Notes: generated from the sequence alone by a model not told the origin. A stretch of DNA of 64,000 bases from Myxococcales bacterium (GCA_016720595.1 JADKKI010000005.1:269527-333526), one strand, 5' to 3'. Shown: positions 43,761-54,517, counted from the first letter of the stretch. Numbers and translations: made by a program.

Positions 43761-44675
43761 ATGCGCTACGAGTGCGGGCAATGCGGTGCGGCGCTCACCT
43801 TCGCCGGTGTTCGCACGGAGACCTGCCCCTACTGTGCGAGCGGGAATGTGCTCCAGCGCCCGGCTGCGTCGGTCGGGCCGGATCCGGCGTTCGTGCTGGC
43901 ATTCGCCGGGGATGCCGCCTGGGCGCGTGCGCGCCTCGGTCGCTGGATCGGGCGCCGCGTCCTGATCGCCGATCCAGCCTTGGCGCGGGCGAGCGTCGAG
44001 GAGCTCCGTGGCGTGTACCTCCCGGCCTATCTGTACTCGGCGGTGGCGCGAACCGACTACACCGCCTCGGTCGGCGAGCACTACACGGAGACCGAGACCT
44101 ACACCAAGACCGCCGAGGATGGCACCAAGCGGGAGGAGACCCGGACCGTCACGCGCACCGAGTACCGCCCGATCGCGGGCGAGCACCTGGGCTACATCAC
44201 CGACGTCCTGGTCTCGGCCTCGGTCGGTCTCGACCACGGCACGTTCTCGCGGCTCGAGCCGTTCGAGCTGGGCCTGCTCCGGCGCTATCGCCCGGCGCTG
44301 GTCTCGGGGTGGATTCAGGAGGAGTTCTCGCGAGACCCCGATGCGTGTCGTCAGGTCTCGCGCGGGGAGGCGGTCGATGCCGTCGGCGACAAGCTCCGCG
44401 CGTTCGTGCCGGGAGACAGCCACGCAGATCTGGCGTGGCAGACCCGCGTGGAGTGGGAGTCGCTCGATCCGATCCTGGTGCCGGTGTGGGTGTTCGGCGT
44501 GCGCTACCGGCCCGACAAGGCGCCCGTACGCATCGTGATCAATGGGCAGACCGGGAAGGTCACCGGCAAGGTTCCGCTGTCGTGGTGGAAGGTCACGCTG
44601 CTCGCCCTGGCGGCTGCGGCGGTGGTCGCCGCGATCGTCCTCCTCGTCCTCCACACGCAGAGGCCGGCCCCATGA
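43761..44675 (+). CDS. Zinc-ribbon membrane protein A
   Basis: 304 residues. N-terminal zinc ribbon CGQCGAAL...CPYCAS (two Cys-x-x-Cys knuckles). A beta-rich domain follows (GVYLPAYLYSAVARTDYTAS, an unusual Glu/Thr strand TETETYTKTAEDGTKREETR, then VPVWVFGVRYRPDK and VRIVINGQTGKVTGKVPLSW). One C-terminal membrane helix (LLALAAAAVVAAIVLLVL). Proteins of this plan are often misnamed as helicase or primosomal proteins; there is no helicase motif here. It overlaps the next gene by ATGA, and the two share the same plan. Confidence 0.75.
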   Translation: MRYECGQCGAALTFAGVRTETCPYCASGNVLQRPAASVGPDPAFVLAFAGDAAWARARLGRWIGRRVLIADPALARASVEELRGVYLPAYLYSAVARTDYTASVGEHYTETETYTKTAEDGTKREETRTVTRTEYRPIAGEHLGYITDVLVSASVGLDHGTFSRLEPFELGLLRRYRPALVSGWIQEEFSRDPDACRQVSRGEAVDAVGDKLRAFVPGDSHADLAWQTRVEWESLDPILVPVWVFGVRYRPDKAPVRIVINGQTGKVTGKVPLSWWKVTLLALAAAAVVAAIVLLVLHTQRPAP

Positions 44676-45646
44676 CCACGCCGTGTACGCGCTGCCACGG
44701 TCAGCTCGAGCACGGTGATCTGCGCTGCGCGGTGTGCGCCTTGCCGGTGCCGCTCCCAGCCGGCGACGGCGCTGACGAGCACGCGGCTCGAGCGCAGGTC
44801 CTGCGCTGCACGGAGTGCAACGCCGCGGTCGCCTTCTCGCCTCGAGCGCAGGCCCCGCACTGTGCGTTCTGCGGTGCGATCATGGCGATCGAGCAGCTCG
44901 TGGATCCCCTGGAGGTCGCCGAGGTGCGGATCCCGTTCTCCGTCGATCGCGAGACCGCGGTGGCAGCGCTCCGGGGTTGGCTCGGCGGGCGAGGCTGGTT
45001 CGCGCCCCGGGCGCTGCGCGACGACGCCGTGCTCGAGACCGTGACGCCGCTGTGCTGGGCGGGGTGGGTGGTCAGCGCGCAGGCGACCGTCGCGTGGGCC
45101 GCGGACTCCGATGAAGGTGCGCGCCGGTCGGCCTGGGCACCGCACGCGGGGCGCGTGCCGATGCGGTTCGAGGCGATGGTGGTCCCTGCGTCGCGTGGCC
45201 TCGGGAGCGACGAGTGCCGGCGGCTGGTCCCGTACTACGATCTGCGGCGCGCGGTTCCGATCGAGTCCGCATCGGTCCCCGGTGAGGAGCCCGCGATGAT
45301 CGAGAGCTTCGACACGCAGCGCTCGGCCGCGCGGCGGCAGGTCCAGCGCGCGATCGAGGCGACCGCGAAGACGCGGGTCGAGCCGCACATCCCCGGTCGC
45401 CGGTACCGCAACGTCCACGTCGCGTGCCTGCTCCAGGGCCAGACCACAGAGCGGATCGCTCTGCCTGCGTGGGTGCTCGCGTATCGCTATCGCGGGCGCC
45501 CGTATCGCGCGATCGTCCACGGCCAGCGTCCCGAGATCGTGTTCGGCGGATCTCCGACGGACTGGGGCAAGGTCGGCAGGCTGATCGCGATCGCGCTGGC
45601 CGTGGCGGCCCTGATCGCCGGCCTCTACCTCACCAGGTATAGATGA
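44672..45646 (+). CDS. Zinc-ribbon membrane protein B
   Basis: 324 residues, ATGA overlap with the preceding paralogue. Two zinc ribbons at the N-terminus (CTRCHGQLEHGDLRCAVC and CTECNAAV...CAFCGA). The body has the same strand pattern (LPAWVLAYRYRGRPYRAIVH, GQRPEIVFGGSPTDW) and one C-terminal membrane helix (LIAIALAVAALIAGLYL). Likely forms a complex with protein A at the cytoplasmic face of the membrane; role unknown. Its 3' end overlaps the convergent lipoprotein gene by 17 bases. Confidence 0.75.
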   Translation: MTTPCTRCHGQLEHGDLRCAVCALPVPLPAGDGADEHAARAQVLRCTECNAAVAFSPRAQAPHCAFCGAIMAIEQLVDPLEVAEVRIPFSVDRETAVAALRGWLGGRGWFAPRALRDDAVLETVTPLCWAGWVVSAQATVAWAADSDEGARRSAWAPHAGRVPMRFEAMVVPASRGLGSDECRRLVPYYDLRRAVPIESASVPGEEPAMIESFDTQRSAARRQVQRAIEATAKTRVEPHIPGRRYRNVHVACLLQGQTTERIALPAWVLAYRYRGRPYRAIVHGQRPEIVFGGSPTDWGKVGRLIAIALAVAALIAGLYLTRYR

Positions 45647-46451
45647 TCGCGCTCTCGATGCGGGCGCCGATGTCGAGTGACGTGAACGCGAGCTTCCCGG
45701 GCGGGGCGGGGGACGTGAAGGTCAGCGAGCCCTGGACCGCGGCCCCGACGGTCGGGTCCGGGACGTAGGCGCACTCGATCCCGAACCTGCGATCGTAGCG
45801 GACGGTGACCAGGTAACGCTTCCCTTCAACCACGGTGAGCGGGGTCACCTTGGTGGCGTCGGGCTGATGCGGCACCACGATGTATCCGTGGTCGACGTCG
45901 CTGGTCTGACGGACGAGCTCGCAGCGCGAGCCCTCTCCGTTGTCGTCGGCGTCGACGACAGCCGCCACGACCGAGAGGTCCGAGATCGAGGTGATCGAGA
46001 TGACGACGTCGAGCTCGAGCGGCCTGTCGACCAGCATGCGCTGCTCGACCGCGGCGCCCATCACGCCACGGCCAAACACCAGGGCATCGCCATCGAACGT
46101 GGTGGACGCGCCGGGCGAGCGCCAGGTCTCGCTGATGCCCGGGGCAGCGAACGAGAGGAAGCTCTCCACGCGATCGCCTGCGACGGTGGGGTGCGGATCG
46201 CATGCGTCTCCGACCCCGTCCGCGACCGACCCCATGTCGGTCTCGAGGTGATCACTCTGGGTCGGGTTCGGGGTCTGGGGGCAGTTGTCGCACCCGTCGT
46301 CGACGCCATCGGCATCTTCGTCGTGCCCGATCGCGCAGCCCAGCGCATCGTCACCAGCGTCGGCTCCATCGTGAAAGCCGAACACGGAGTCGCAGCCGGA
46401 GCCGACGCCGAGCATCGCGAGGGGCGCGAGCCAAATGGAGGCGACTCGCAC
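45630..46451 (-). CDS. Lipoprotein with thrombospondin type 3 repeat and lectin-like body
   Basis: 273 residues. Type II signal peptide LGVGSGC (Cys20). A calcium-binding thrombospondin type 3 repeat follows (DEDADGVDDGCDNCPQTPNP, then GVGDACD). The remaining 190 residues are a jelly-roll-like beta domain (FLSFAAPGISETWRSPGAS, LELDVVISITSISDLSVVAA) of the concanavalin or carbohydrate-binding type. Starts 1 base after the UbiB-like gene stop, so it shares its transcript. Surface attachment or glycan binding is a reasonable guess. Confidence 0.8.
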   Translation of the reverse strand: MRVASIWLAPLAMLGVGSGCDSVFGFHDGADAGDDALGCAIGHDEDADGVDDGCDNCPQTPNPTQSDHLETDMGSVADGVGDACDPHPTVAGDRVESFLSFAAPGISETWRSPGASTTFDGDALVFGRGVMGAAVEQRMLVDRPLELDVVISITSISDLSVVAAVVDADDNGEGSRCELVRQTSDVDHGYIVVPHQPDATKVTPLTVVEGKRYLVTVRYDRRFGIECAYVPDPTVGAAVQGSLTFTSPAPPGKLAFTSLDIGARIESAIIYTW

Positions 46452-46452
46452 G

Positions 46453-48285
<1,833 letters not shown>

Positions 48286-48291
48286 ATGGGG

Positions 48292-48297
48292 AGGATA
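48292..48297 (-). promoter_or_regulatory. Putative -10 element, UbiB-like gene
   Basis: TATCCT on the minus strand, 6 bases before the ATG at 48285; the same hexamer occurs before 15091 and 60264. Confidence 0.45.
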
Positions 48298-48334
48298 CCT
48301 TGATCCCGCGACAGATCGGGGGTACCCCAGATGT

Positions 48335-48946
48335 ATGGCCACCGACGACGAGGACGACGCGCCCGCCCCGCGATCCGAGCGTGAGCGAGCGCCGTCCCCG
48401 CGCGACGACCAGGATTCGTTGCCGGAGACCATCCGCCAGCGGCTCGAGTCGCTGGTGCCCGAGCTGGTGAAGAAGACGTTCGCGGCGGGCATGGGGGCCG
48501 TGTTCTCGACCGAGGAGGGGATCCGCCGCCTGGCGCGTGAGAACCTGCCTGACGCCGTCGGTTACATCGCGTCCTCGGCCGATGGGGCCAAGGACAAGGT
48601 GTTCGAGGTGATCGCGCGGGAGACCCGCGAGTTCCTGTCCAACCTGAACCTGACCGACGAGATCGCGAAGATCCTCACCACGCTGTCGTTCGAGATCAAG
48701 ACCGAGATCCGGTTCATCCCGAACAGCGAGCGGCTGACCGGCGCGGAGCCTGACGTGAAGGCCTCGGTCCGGCTCAAGCGCAACGACAAGCCGACGGAAG
48801 ACAAGGACAAGGACCAGAACAAGGACAGGGACAAGGACAAGGACCGGGACGACAAGGACCCGGCCGGTCGCGATAGCCGGTCCCGCTTGCGGTTCTGGCG
48901 CCGGGACGACGGCGAGAGTGACGGGAACGACACCGGCGACAAATAA
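48335..48946 (+). CDS. Conserved-looking protein with Lys/Asp repeat tail
   Basis: 203 residues. The middle (residues 30-125) is helical and ordered: LPETIRQRLESLVPELVKKT, GMGAVFSTEEGIRRLARENL, IAKILTTLSFEIKTEIRFIP. The tail is a charged Lys/Asp/Arg repeat (KDKDQNKDRDKDKDRDDKD) and an Arg-rich end. No signal peptide or membrane helix. I know no named family. Divergent from the UbiB-like gene with 49 bases between starts; the pair may be functionally linked. No TAnnnT at the usual distance is evident. Confidence 0.7.
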   Translation: MATDDEDDAPAPRSERERAPSPRDDQDSLPETIRQRLESLVPELVKKTFAAGMGAVFSTEEGIRRLARENLPDAVGYIASSADGAKDKVFEVIARETREFLSNLNLTDEIAKILTTLSFEIKTEIRFIPNSERLTGAEPDVKASVRLKRNDKPTEDKDKDQNKDRDKDKDRDDKDPAGRDSRSRLRFWRRDDGESDGNDTGDK

Positions 48947-48974
48947 GGCGCGCGCGCGGCTCTCCCGAGGGTGT

Positions 48975-48980
48975 TAGAAT
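48975..48980 (+). promoter_or_regulatory. Putative -10 element
   Basis: TAGAAT (five of six), 9 bases before the ATG at 48990 and 6 before a GTG at 48987. Spacing alone would favour the GTG. Confidence 0.45.
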
Positions 48981-48989
48981 TTTTCCGTG

Positions 48990-50471
48990 ATGGGCCGCAT
49001 GCCACCCGTCTGCCTGGGCCTCGTGCTCGGCGGACTCGCCAGCTGCGCGCAGCTCGCGGGGATCGATGACACGAGCGGGTTGATTCCGCCGGACCGCGTG
49101 AGCCTCCAGATGGAGGGGATGTACATCGGTGCGAGCGTGACCCGTGAGCCTCTCGACCTGACGGGGCTCGGCGCGAAGTTCTATGTGGCCGATGACAACG
49201 AGGCGGACGGCATCCTGCGGGTCGATGGCGAGCTGTTGACCCCAGACACCTGGTCGGCCGAGGTCAAGGACGGGACGCCGCCGGTGTTCTTCGACCTGCC
49301 GGACTACCCGGTCCCGATCCGCCGGCAGTTCGAGTTTCCGCTGCGCAACCTGATCGGGCTCTACCCGCAGCTGTCGCATCCGAGCCCGCAGCCCGCACCC
49401 GCCGCCGCGACGCTCTCGGTGCGCGCCACGCTGCCCGCCGCCTATGCGGCCACCGAGTCGTTCCAGCTCTACACGCTGGGGTCGTGGAACGTCCGCGGCT
49501 TCACCGGGGTCGAGATCCCGGCGGTGGGCGCGACGGTGTTCGGGCCGGTGATGTTCCCGTTCACGTCGATGGCCAGCATCACCGGGCGGCCGCACGAGAA
49601 GATCACCACGGCGGACGCGGTGATGTTCCTCCGCTACATCGGGAACCGGCTGACCGGCGTGATGGAAGCGGCGCCGTTCGATCAGACCGGCACCGACGCG
49701 ATCATGGGCACGATGACGGCGGTCGGTGCGGACCAGGCGCTCTCGATCATGGTGGGACCACCTACCACCGTCGCGGCGCGGTTCGCACCGGCACGTCCCG
49801 GGGTCCCGACGCTCGCGATGTCGTGGGCGCTGCACGCGGCGCCCGGCTACGAGGTCGCCAACGACAACGGTCCGCTGCTGCACGCGGCAGGCGTGGCGAT
49901 GGCCGACACCGGGATGATCAACGTCATGTACGGCAACCCGTTCGTCGCGAAGGGCTGGCGGTCGACGTTGACCTGGTCGACCTCGGCGACGCGGTCGTAC
50001 ATGCCGACCGGCTCCACGCTCCCGGCGACCTTGGCCGCGGGCCTGTTCCAGGTCGTCGAGCCGTCGCCGAACCTGGTGCTCGATCTGCCGGCCGGGTTGC
50101 CCGAGGTGATCACGATCGATGGCAAGCCGCTGTCGACCGATGGCCTGACGATCTCGACGCCGACCAAGGGCGTGTCGGTGACGTTCGTCGCGGGCATCAC
50201 CACGAACACGCTGTATCAGATCCAGCTCTACGAGCTGGTGCCCAACACCGCCAACACGGCGCTCGTTCAGAAGTACGTGCTGTCCTCGACGGGGATCAAG
50301 GCCGAGTTCACGATCCCGCCGGAGTTCCTGGTGCCGGGCAAGATCTACAACCTGCGTGCGATCTGCATCCAGGGCGGCTATCCCGGCGTGGCGGACGGCG
50401 ATCTGCGCAAGCGCGAGCTGCCATACGCGGTCGGCTACCTCGATGGTGGCGTGTTCACGGTGACGCCATGA
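48990..50471 (+). CDS. Predicted lipoprotein, beta-rich, unrecognised
   Basis: 493 residues from the ATG at 48990 (a GTG at 48987 is possible). Type II signal peptide LGGLASC (Cys19), then AQLAGIDDTSGL, a motif common after the lipid cysteine in myxobacterial lipoproteins. The body is strand-rich with Pro-rich links and no catalytic motif. Segments such as FQLYTLGSWNVRGFTGVEIP and YQIQLYELVP suggest beta sandwiches. It ends in an ATGA overlap with the next gene, so the two are translated together. Confidence 0.75.
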   Translation: MGRMPPVCLGLVLGGLASCAQLAGIDDTSGLIPPDRVSLQMEGMYIGASVTREPLDLTGLGAKFYVADDNEADGILRVDGELLTPDTWSAEVKDGTPPVFFDLPDYPVPIRRQFEFPLRNLIGLYPQLSHPSPQPAPAAATLSVRATLPAAYAATESFQLYTLGSWNVRGFTGVEIPAVGATVFGPVMFPFTSMASITGRPHEKITTADAVMFLRYIGNRLTGVMEAAPFDQTGTDAIMGTMTAVGADQALSIMVGPPTTVAARFAPARPGVPTLAMSWALHAAPGYEVANDNGPLLHAAGVAMADTGMINVMYGNPFVAKGWRSTLTWSTSATRSYMPTGSTLPATLAAGLFQVVEPSPNLVLDLPAGLPEVITIDGKPLSTDGLTISTPTKGVSVTFVAGITTNTLYQIQLYELVPNTANTALVQKYVLSSTGIKAEFTIPPEFLVPGKIYNLRAICIQGGYPGVADGDLRKRELPYAVGYLDGGVFTVTP

Positions 50472-51511
50472 GATCGCCTGCTCCCAAGGCCGTGGTCTTC
50501 GCGCTCGGTGCGCTCGGGGCGCTCGGTGCGCTCGGCGCGCTCGAGGGGAGCGCGGCTGCGGACAAGGCCGACGCGCTGTTCAAGAAGGCGAAGAAGCTCC
50601 TCGCCGAGAAGAAGTATGCAGAGGCGTGCCCGACGTTCGAGCAGGTCGACAAGCTCGATCCTCAGATCGGCGCCAAGCTCAACGTCGGCAAGTGCTACGA
50701 GGAGTGGGGCCGGCTCGCGATCGCGTATCGCTGGTACGTCGACGCCGAGGCGATGGCGACGTCGACCAAGGATGAGCGCGCGTCGAAGATCCACGAGGTC
50801 GCGGAGGAGCTCGATACCAACGTCCCCCGGATCACGCTCAAGATCCCGGAGGGCGCCGATCCGGACGTCGTCGCCACGCTGACGCTCGACGGCAAGCCCG
50901 TCGATCACTCGATCTTCGGGATCGAGCAGCGCGTCGACCCGGGGCCGCACGCCATCGAGTTCGAGGTCGAGGGTCAGAAGAAGAAGAAGATGGCGCCTGT
51001 CGAGCGGGGTGGCAGCTCGGAGATCCTGCTCGACATCCCGAAGGGCAAGGGCAAGGGCAAGGGCAAGGGCGATGGATGGAAGGGCAAGAAGCCGCCGCCC
51101 AAGCTCGACAAGGATCCCAACAAGGATCCTGTCGTGACGGGTGTCGCCGCACCCGGCAGAGGGCAACGGATCGCCGGCATCGTCGTCGGGGCGAGCGGCG
51201 TCGTCGCGATCGGCATCGCGGGCGGCATCACGCTGTCGGCGCGCAGCAAGTACAAGACCGCGGTGTCCGATCACTGCATGGGCTCGACCTCGATGTGCGA
51301 CCCCACCGGCCTCAAGACCACGCATGACGCGCGCCACACCGCGAACATCGCCACCGTGGTGACGCTGATCGGCGGTGCCGCGGTGATCGGCGGCGTGGTC
51401 CTCTACCTGACCGCGCCGCGGGGCGGGGGGCATGTCGAAGAGCACGCGCTCTACCTGACGCCGGTGGTCGGCACGGACGACGCTTCGGTCGTGCTCGGCG
51501 GATCGTTCTGA
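50468..51511 (+). CDS. Exported TPR/PEGA-like protein with two membrane helices
   Basis: 347 residues. Signal peptide with a GAL repeat (ALGALGALGALGAL). A TPR-like helical pair follows (ADALFKKAKKLLAEKKYAEA, LNVGKCYEEWGRLAIAYRWY), then a PEGA-like strand domain (VVATLTLDGKPVDHSIFGIE, DPGPHAIEFEVEG), a Lys/Gly-rich linker (KGKGKGKGKGDGWKGKKPPP), and two hydrophobic stretches (IAGIVVGASGVVAIGIAGGI; VVTLIGGAAVIGGVVLYL). The tail YLTPVVGTDD echoes the protein at 18544. Likely a periplasmic partner of a kinase; the kinase gene at 51528 converges on it. Confidence 0.8.
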   Translation: MRSPAPKAVVFALGALGALGALGALEGSAAADKADALFKKAKKLLAEKKYAEACPTFEQVDKLDPQIGAKLNVGKCYEEWGRLAIAYRWYVDAEAMATSTKDERASKIHEVAEELDTNVPRITLKIPEGADPDVVATLTLDGKPVDHSIFGIEQRVDPGPHAIEFEVEGQKKKKMAPVERGGSSEILLDIPKGKGKGKGKGDGWKGKKPPPKLDKDPNKDPVVTGVAAPGRGQRIAGIVVGASGVVAIGIAGGITLSARSKYKTAVSDHCMGSTSMCDPTGLKTTHDARHTANIATVVTLIGGAAVIGGVVLYLTAPRGGGHVEEHALYLTPVVGTDDASVVLGGSF

Positions 51512-51527
51512 TCGAGGGACGCCCGGG

Positions 51528-53156
51528 TCAGTGACGCGAGTCGAACAGGTCGCCCTTCTTCGAGCGCACCTTCTTCGGCTCGACCTTCGGCGTCGGCTTG
51601 GCGACGGCCTTGGGCTCGGGCTTCGGTGTCGTCTTGGCGACGGCCTTGGGCTCGGGCTTCGGCGTCGTCTTGGCGACGACCTTGGGCTCGGGCTTCGGGG
51701 TCGGCTTGGCGACGGCCGTGGGCTCGGGCTTCGGGGTCGGCTTGGCGACGGCCGTGGGCTCGGGCTTCGGTAGCGGTTTGGCGACAGCGGTGGTGGCCTT
51801 CGCGGTCGGCGTGGCGGGCACGGTCGGCGTCGCGACGGTCGGCGTGGGGACGGTCGGCGTGGGGACGGTCGGCGTCGCGACGGTCGGCGTGGGGGCGGTC
51901 GGCGTCGCGACGGTCGGCGCCGGGACGGTCGGTGTGGTCGCCGCCGGGGGTGGTGTCACGGGCATCTGGACCACGGCCCCGGTGGCTGGCGGCGGCGCCT
52001 CCGCGGCCGGCTTGCGCTTCATCAGCTCGTTGGCGATGTAGCCGCCGGCGCCGGCGAGGATCACCAGCGAGAGCGCACCTGCGACGAGCCAGCCCTTGCT
52101 GCTCTTGGTCTGGAGCGTGACCTGACCGCGGCCTTGCGACAGGCTCGTCGAGGGCGGCCAGCTCCGAGGCGTGAGCTGCGCGGGGGAGATCGGGACGGGC
52201 GTCGCGAGTCCACCACCTGCGGAGATCGGGAGGCCCTGCTGTCCGCCGAAGCCATGGACGGAGTTGCGCTGCTGGAGGATGCGCGTGGTCCGTGCCGCGA
52301 TCTGTGCGGCGGTGACCGGATCGGTCGCGAACGGCGCGAGTGATCGCGCGAGCTCGCCCACGTTCTGCGGACGCTGCCGTGGATCCTTCTCGAGACAGCG
52401 GAAGATCACCTCGCCGAGACCCGGCGGCAGCGGGACATGAAACGGCGTGGGCGGCTCCCCGCCGACCTTGAGCACGAGCTCGGCATAGCTGTCGCCCGAG
52501 AACGGGGGGCGCCCCTGCAGCAGCTGATACATCACCACGCCCATCGACCAGATGTCGCTCCGCGCGTCGGCCTGCTTGCCGCTCTTCATCTGCTCGGGCG
52601 CCATGTAGCTCGGGGTCCCCATCACGGTCTGCGTCCCGGTCAGATCGTCGAAGCCGACGGGGGTCTTCGAGATCCCGAAGTCGAGGATCTTGAGCAGCAT
52701 CGAACCGTCGGGCCGCTGGGTGATGAAGTAGTTCGACGGCTTGATGTCACGGTGCACGACGCCCATCGCGTGCGCCTCGGACATCCCTTCGCAGGCCTGG
52801 AGCATCAGGTCGCAGACGATCGCGGAGGTCTGCGGACCGTGGTGCCGGAGGATCTGGTTGAGGTCGTTCCCCTCCAGGTACTCCATGACCATGAACGGCG
52901 TGCCGTCCGGCATCGTCCCGACATCGATCACGCGCGCGACGTGCTCGCTCTTCAGCTGGACGGTCGCCTGCGCTTCCCGGAGGAACCGCGCGACGGTCGA
53001 CTCGCTCTCGATGAACTGCGGGAGCAGGACCTTGATCGCGACGGACTGCGCCAGATACTGGTGCGACGCCCGCACGACCCGCCCCATACCGCCGGTACCC
53101 AGGACCTCATCGACCCGGTACTTGCCCAGCAGGACAGTGCCTGGGGTCAGCTCCAC
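51528..53156 (-). CDS. Ser/Thr protein kinase with Pro-rich repeat tail
   Basis: 542 residues from a GTG at 53156, 7 bases after TAGAAT. Kinase domain at residues 12-275: GTGGMGRVVRASHQYLAQSV, Lys in VAIKVLLPQF, HRDIKPSNYFIT, DFGISKTP, GTPSYMAPEQM. A linker, one membrane helix near 355-375 (GWLVAGALSLVILAGAGGYI), then an extracytoplasmic tail of two repeat blocks (5-residue Thr-Pro-Thr-Val units and 12-residue Pro-Lys-Pro-Glu-Pro units). The tail could span or bind peptidoglycan. Catalytic residues are intact. Confidence 0.93.
   Translation of the reverse strand: MELTPGTVLLGKYRVDEVLGTGGMGRVVRASHQYLAQSVAIKVLLPQFIESESTVARFLREAQATVQLKSEHVARVIDVGTMPDGTPFMVMEYLEGNDLNQILRHHGPQTSAIVCDLMLQACEGMSEAHAMGVVHRDIKPSNYFITQRPDGSMLLKILDFGISKTPVGFDDLTGTQTVMGTPSYMAPEQMKSGKQADARSDIWSMGVVMYQLLQGRPPFSGDSYAELVLKVGGEPPTPFHVPLPPGLGEVIFRCLEKDPRQRPQNVGELARSLAPFATDPVTAAQIAARTTRILQQRNSVHGFGGQQGLPISAGGGLATPVPISPAQLTPRSWPPSTSLSQGRGQVTLQTKSSKGWLVAGALSLVILAGAGGYIANELMKRKPAAEAPPPATGAVVQMPVTPPPAATTPTVPAPTVATPTAPTPTVATPTVPTPTVPTPTVATPTVPATPTAKATTAVAKPLPKPEPTAVAKPTPKPEPTAVAKPTPKPEPKVVAKTTPKPEPKAVAKTTPKPEPKAVAKPTPKVEPKKVRSKKGDLFDSRH
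51601..51780 (-). repeat. Five 36-base tandem repeats
   Basis: Five units of 36 bases encoding a 12-residue Lys/Pro/Glu/Val/Ala repeat (PKPEPxxVAKxT) in the C-terminal tail of the kinase at 51528. Confidence 0.85.
51819..51933 (-). repeat. 15-base tandem repeats
   Basis: About seven imperfect 15-base units encoding Thr-Pro-Thr-Val-Pro/Ala in the same kinase tail, next to the membrane helix. Confidence 0.75.
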
Positions 53157-53163
53157 GCCTGCG

Positions 53164-53169
53164 ATTCTA
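53164..53169 (-). promoter_or_regulatory. Putative -10 element, kinase at 51528
   Basis: TAGAAT on the minus strand, 7 bases before the GTG at 53156. Confidence 0.45.
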
Positions 53170-53174
53170 GCAGG

Positions 53175-53498
53175 TTACTTCATGCATTCAGGCATGAGTT
53201 TCGTGTACTGCTCGACGACCGTCTTGTTCTGGGTCTTGCAGGTATCCCGCAGCTGCTTGACCAGATCATCCGGTGCATCGCCGACGCCGCCCGCGTCGTC
53301 GATCAGCTTGAGCGCGTCCTTGATCGTCTGCGCGCTCTCCTGAACCGACTTGCGCGACTCCTCGGGGAGCTTCGGGCACTTCGCGATCTTGTCGATCGTC
53401 GCCACGAACTCGTCGCACTCGGCGACGCGCTTCTTGGAACAGGCCCCGAGACCCACGAGGCCCGAGACCATCACACCGACCAGCACCAGCTTGTTCAT
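53175..53498 (-). CDS. Small helical lipoprotein downstream of ilvE
   Basis: 107 residues. Type II signal peptide VGLGAC (Cys20), then KKRVAECDEFVATIDKIAKC, a helical body with four further cysteines likely to form two disulfides (helical-hairpin pattern), ending MPECMK. Its ATG overlaps the ilvE TGA (ATGA), so it is translated from the ilvE message. No family recognised; similar small Cys-rich lipoproteins are common in myxobacteria. Confidence 0.75.
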   Translation of the reverse strand: MNKLVLVGVMVSGLVGLGACSKKRVAECDEFVATIDKIAKCPKLPEESRKSVQESAQTIKDALKLIDDAGGVGDAPDDLVKQLRDTCKTQNKTVVEQYTKLMPECMK

Positions 53499-54418
53499 AG
53501 ATAGCTCAACCAGTGGTCGTGCTTGGCGTCGCTGCCCTTGACGACCGAGAAGAAGGACTCTTGAAGGCGACGGGTTACTGGCCCGGCCTCCCCCCGTCCA
53601 ATCTTACGATGATCGATCTCGCGGACGGGAGTGATCTCGGCGGCCGTTCCGGTCAAAAACACCTCGTCGGCCGTGTACAGCTCGTCGCGCGAGATCGGCT
53701 CCTCGCGGACCTCCACGCCCTGCTCGCGCAGCAGGGTGATCGTGGTGTCCCGCGTGATGCCGGCGAGGATCGCGGCGGAGGTCGGCGGCGTGCGCACGTA
53801 GTCCTTCTTGACCACGAAGATGTTCTCGCCCGTGCCCTCGGCCACGTAGCCCTGCGGATCCATCATCAGCGCCTCTTCGAAGCCGCTCTTGATCGCCATC
53901 CGCTTCGCGAGCACCGACGACACGTACTGGCCGCAGATCTTGCCCTTGTTCATCACCGAGTTCGAGTTCGCCCGGGTGAACGCGGAGATCATGCACTTGA
54001 TGCCCTTCTTCAGGCCATCGTCGCCGAGGTACGCGCCCCACTCGTAGCAGGCGACCATCGTGCGCACCGGCGGCTCGAGAGAGCCCAGGCCGAGCGCGCC
54101 GTAGCCGAGGTAGATCAGCGGCCGCAGATAGCACGCGGCCATCTTGTTCGAGCGCACGACCTCGTGGCACGCGGCCATCAGCTGGTCACGCGTGTAGGGC
54201 ACGTCCATCGTGCAGATCGCCGCCGAGTCGAGCAGCCGCTCGATATGCTCGCGCAGCCGGAAGATCGCCGTGCGTCCATCGGTGCGCTGATACGCCCGGA
54301 TCCCTTCGAACGCACCGACGCCATAGTGCATGGTGTGCGCGAGCAGGTGATCGGTGGCGTTGTCCCAGGGGACGAGGCCACCGTCGATCCAGATCGTGTC
54401 GAGCTTTTTAATGCCCAT
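53495..54418 (-). CDS. ilvE: Branched-chain amino acid aminotransferase
   Basis: 307 residues from the ATG at 54418. Class IV PLP transaminase features: HYGVGAFEGIRAY at the N-terminus, the PLP Lys in NKGKICGQYVSSVLAKRMA, then EALMMDPQGYVAEGTGENIF and AAILAGITRDTTI, all typical of type I bacterial IlvE. It transfers amino groups between glutamate and the branched-chain 2-oxo acids in the last step of Ile/Leu/Val synthesis. No other ilv gene is nearby. TACGAA stands 6 bases before the ATG. A lipoprotein gene overlaps its 3' end. Confidence 0.93.
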   Translation of the reverse strand: MGIKKLDTIWIDGGLVPWDNATDHLLAHTMHYGVGAFEGIRAYQRTDGRTAIFRLREHIERLLDSAAICTMDVPYTRDQLMAACHEVVRSNKMAACYLRPLIYLGYGALGLGSLEPPVRTMVACYEWGAYLGDDGLKKGIKCMISAFTRANSNSVMNKGKICGQYVSSVLAKRMAIKSGFEEALMMDPQGYVAEGTGENIFVVKKDYVRTPPTSAAILAGITRDTTITLLREQGVEVREEPISRDELYTADEVFLTGTAAEITPVREIDHRKIGRGEAGPVTRRLQESFFSVVKGSDAKHDHWLSYL

Positions 54419-54517
54419 GTACGCTTCGTACCAATGCACGAGTGGGATCACAAGGCACAGCGCGCCAGCGATCTCGTGGGTACACAAAGCGTGACGCAGC
54501 ACGCCGTGTGTAGTGGC

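Noticed and set aside
51512..51527. Intrinsic terminator between the genes at 50468 and 51528
   Set aside because: Only a short GAC/GTC and CCCGGG palindrome without a T-run; too weak to call.
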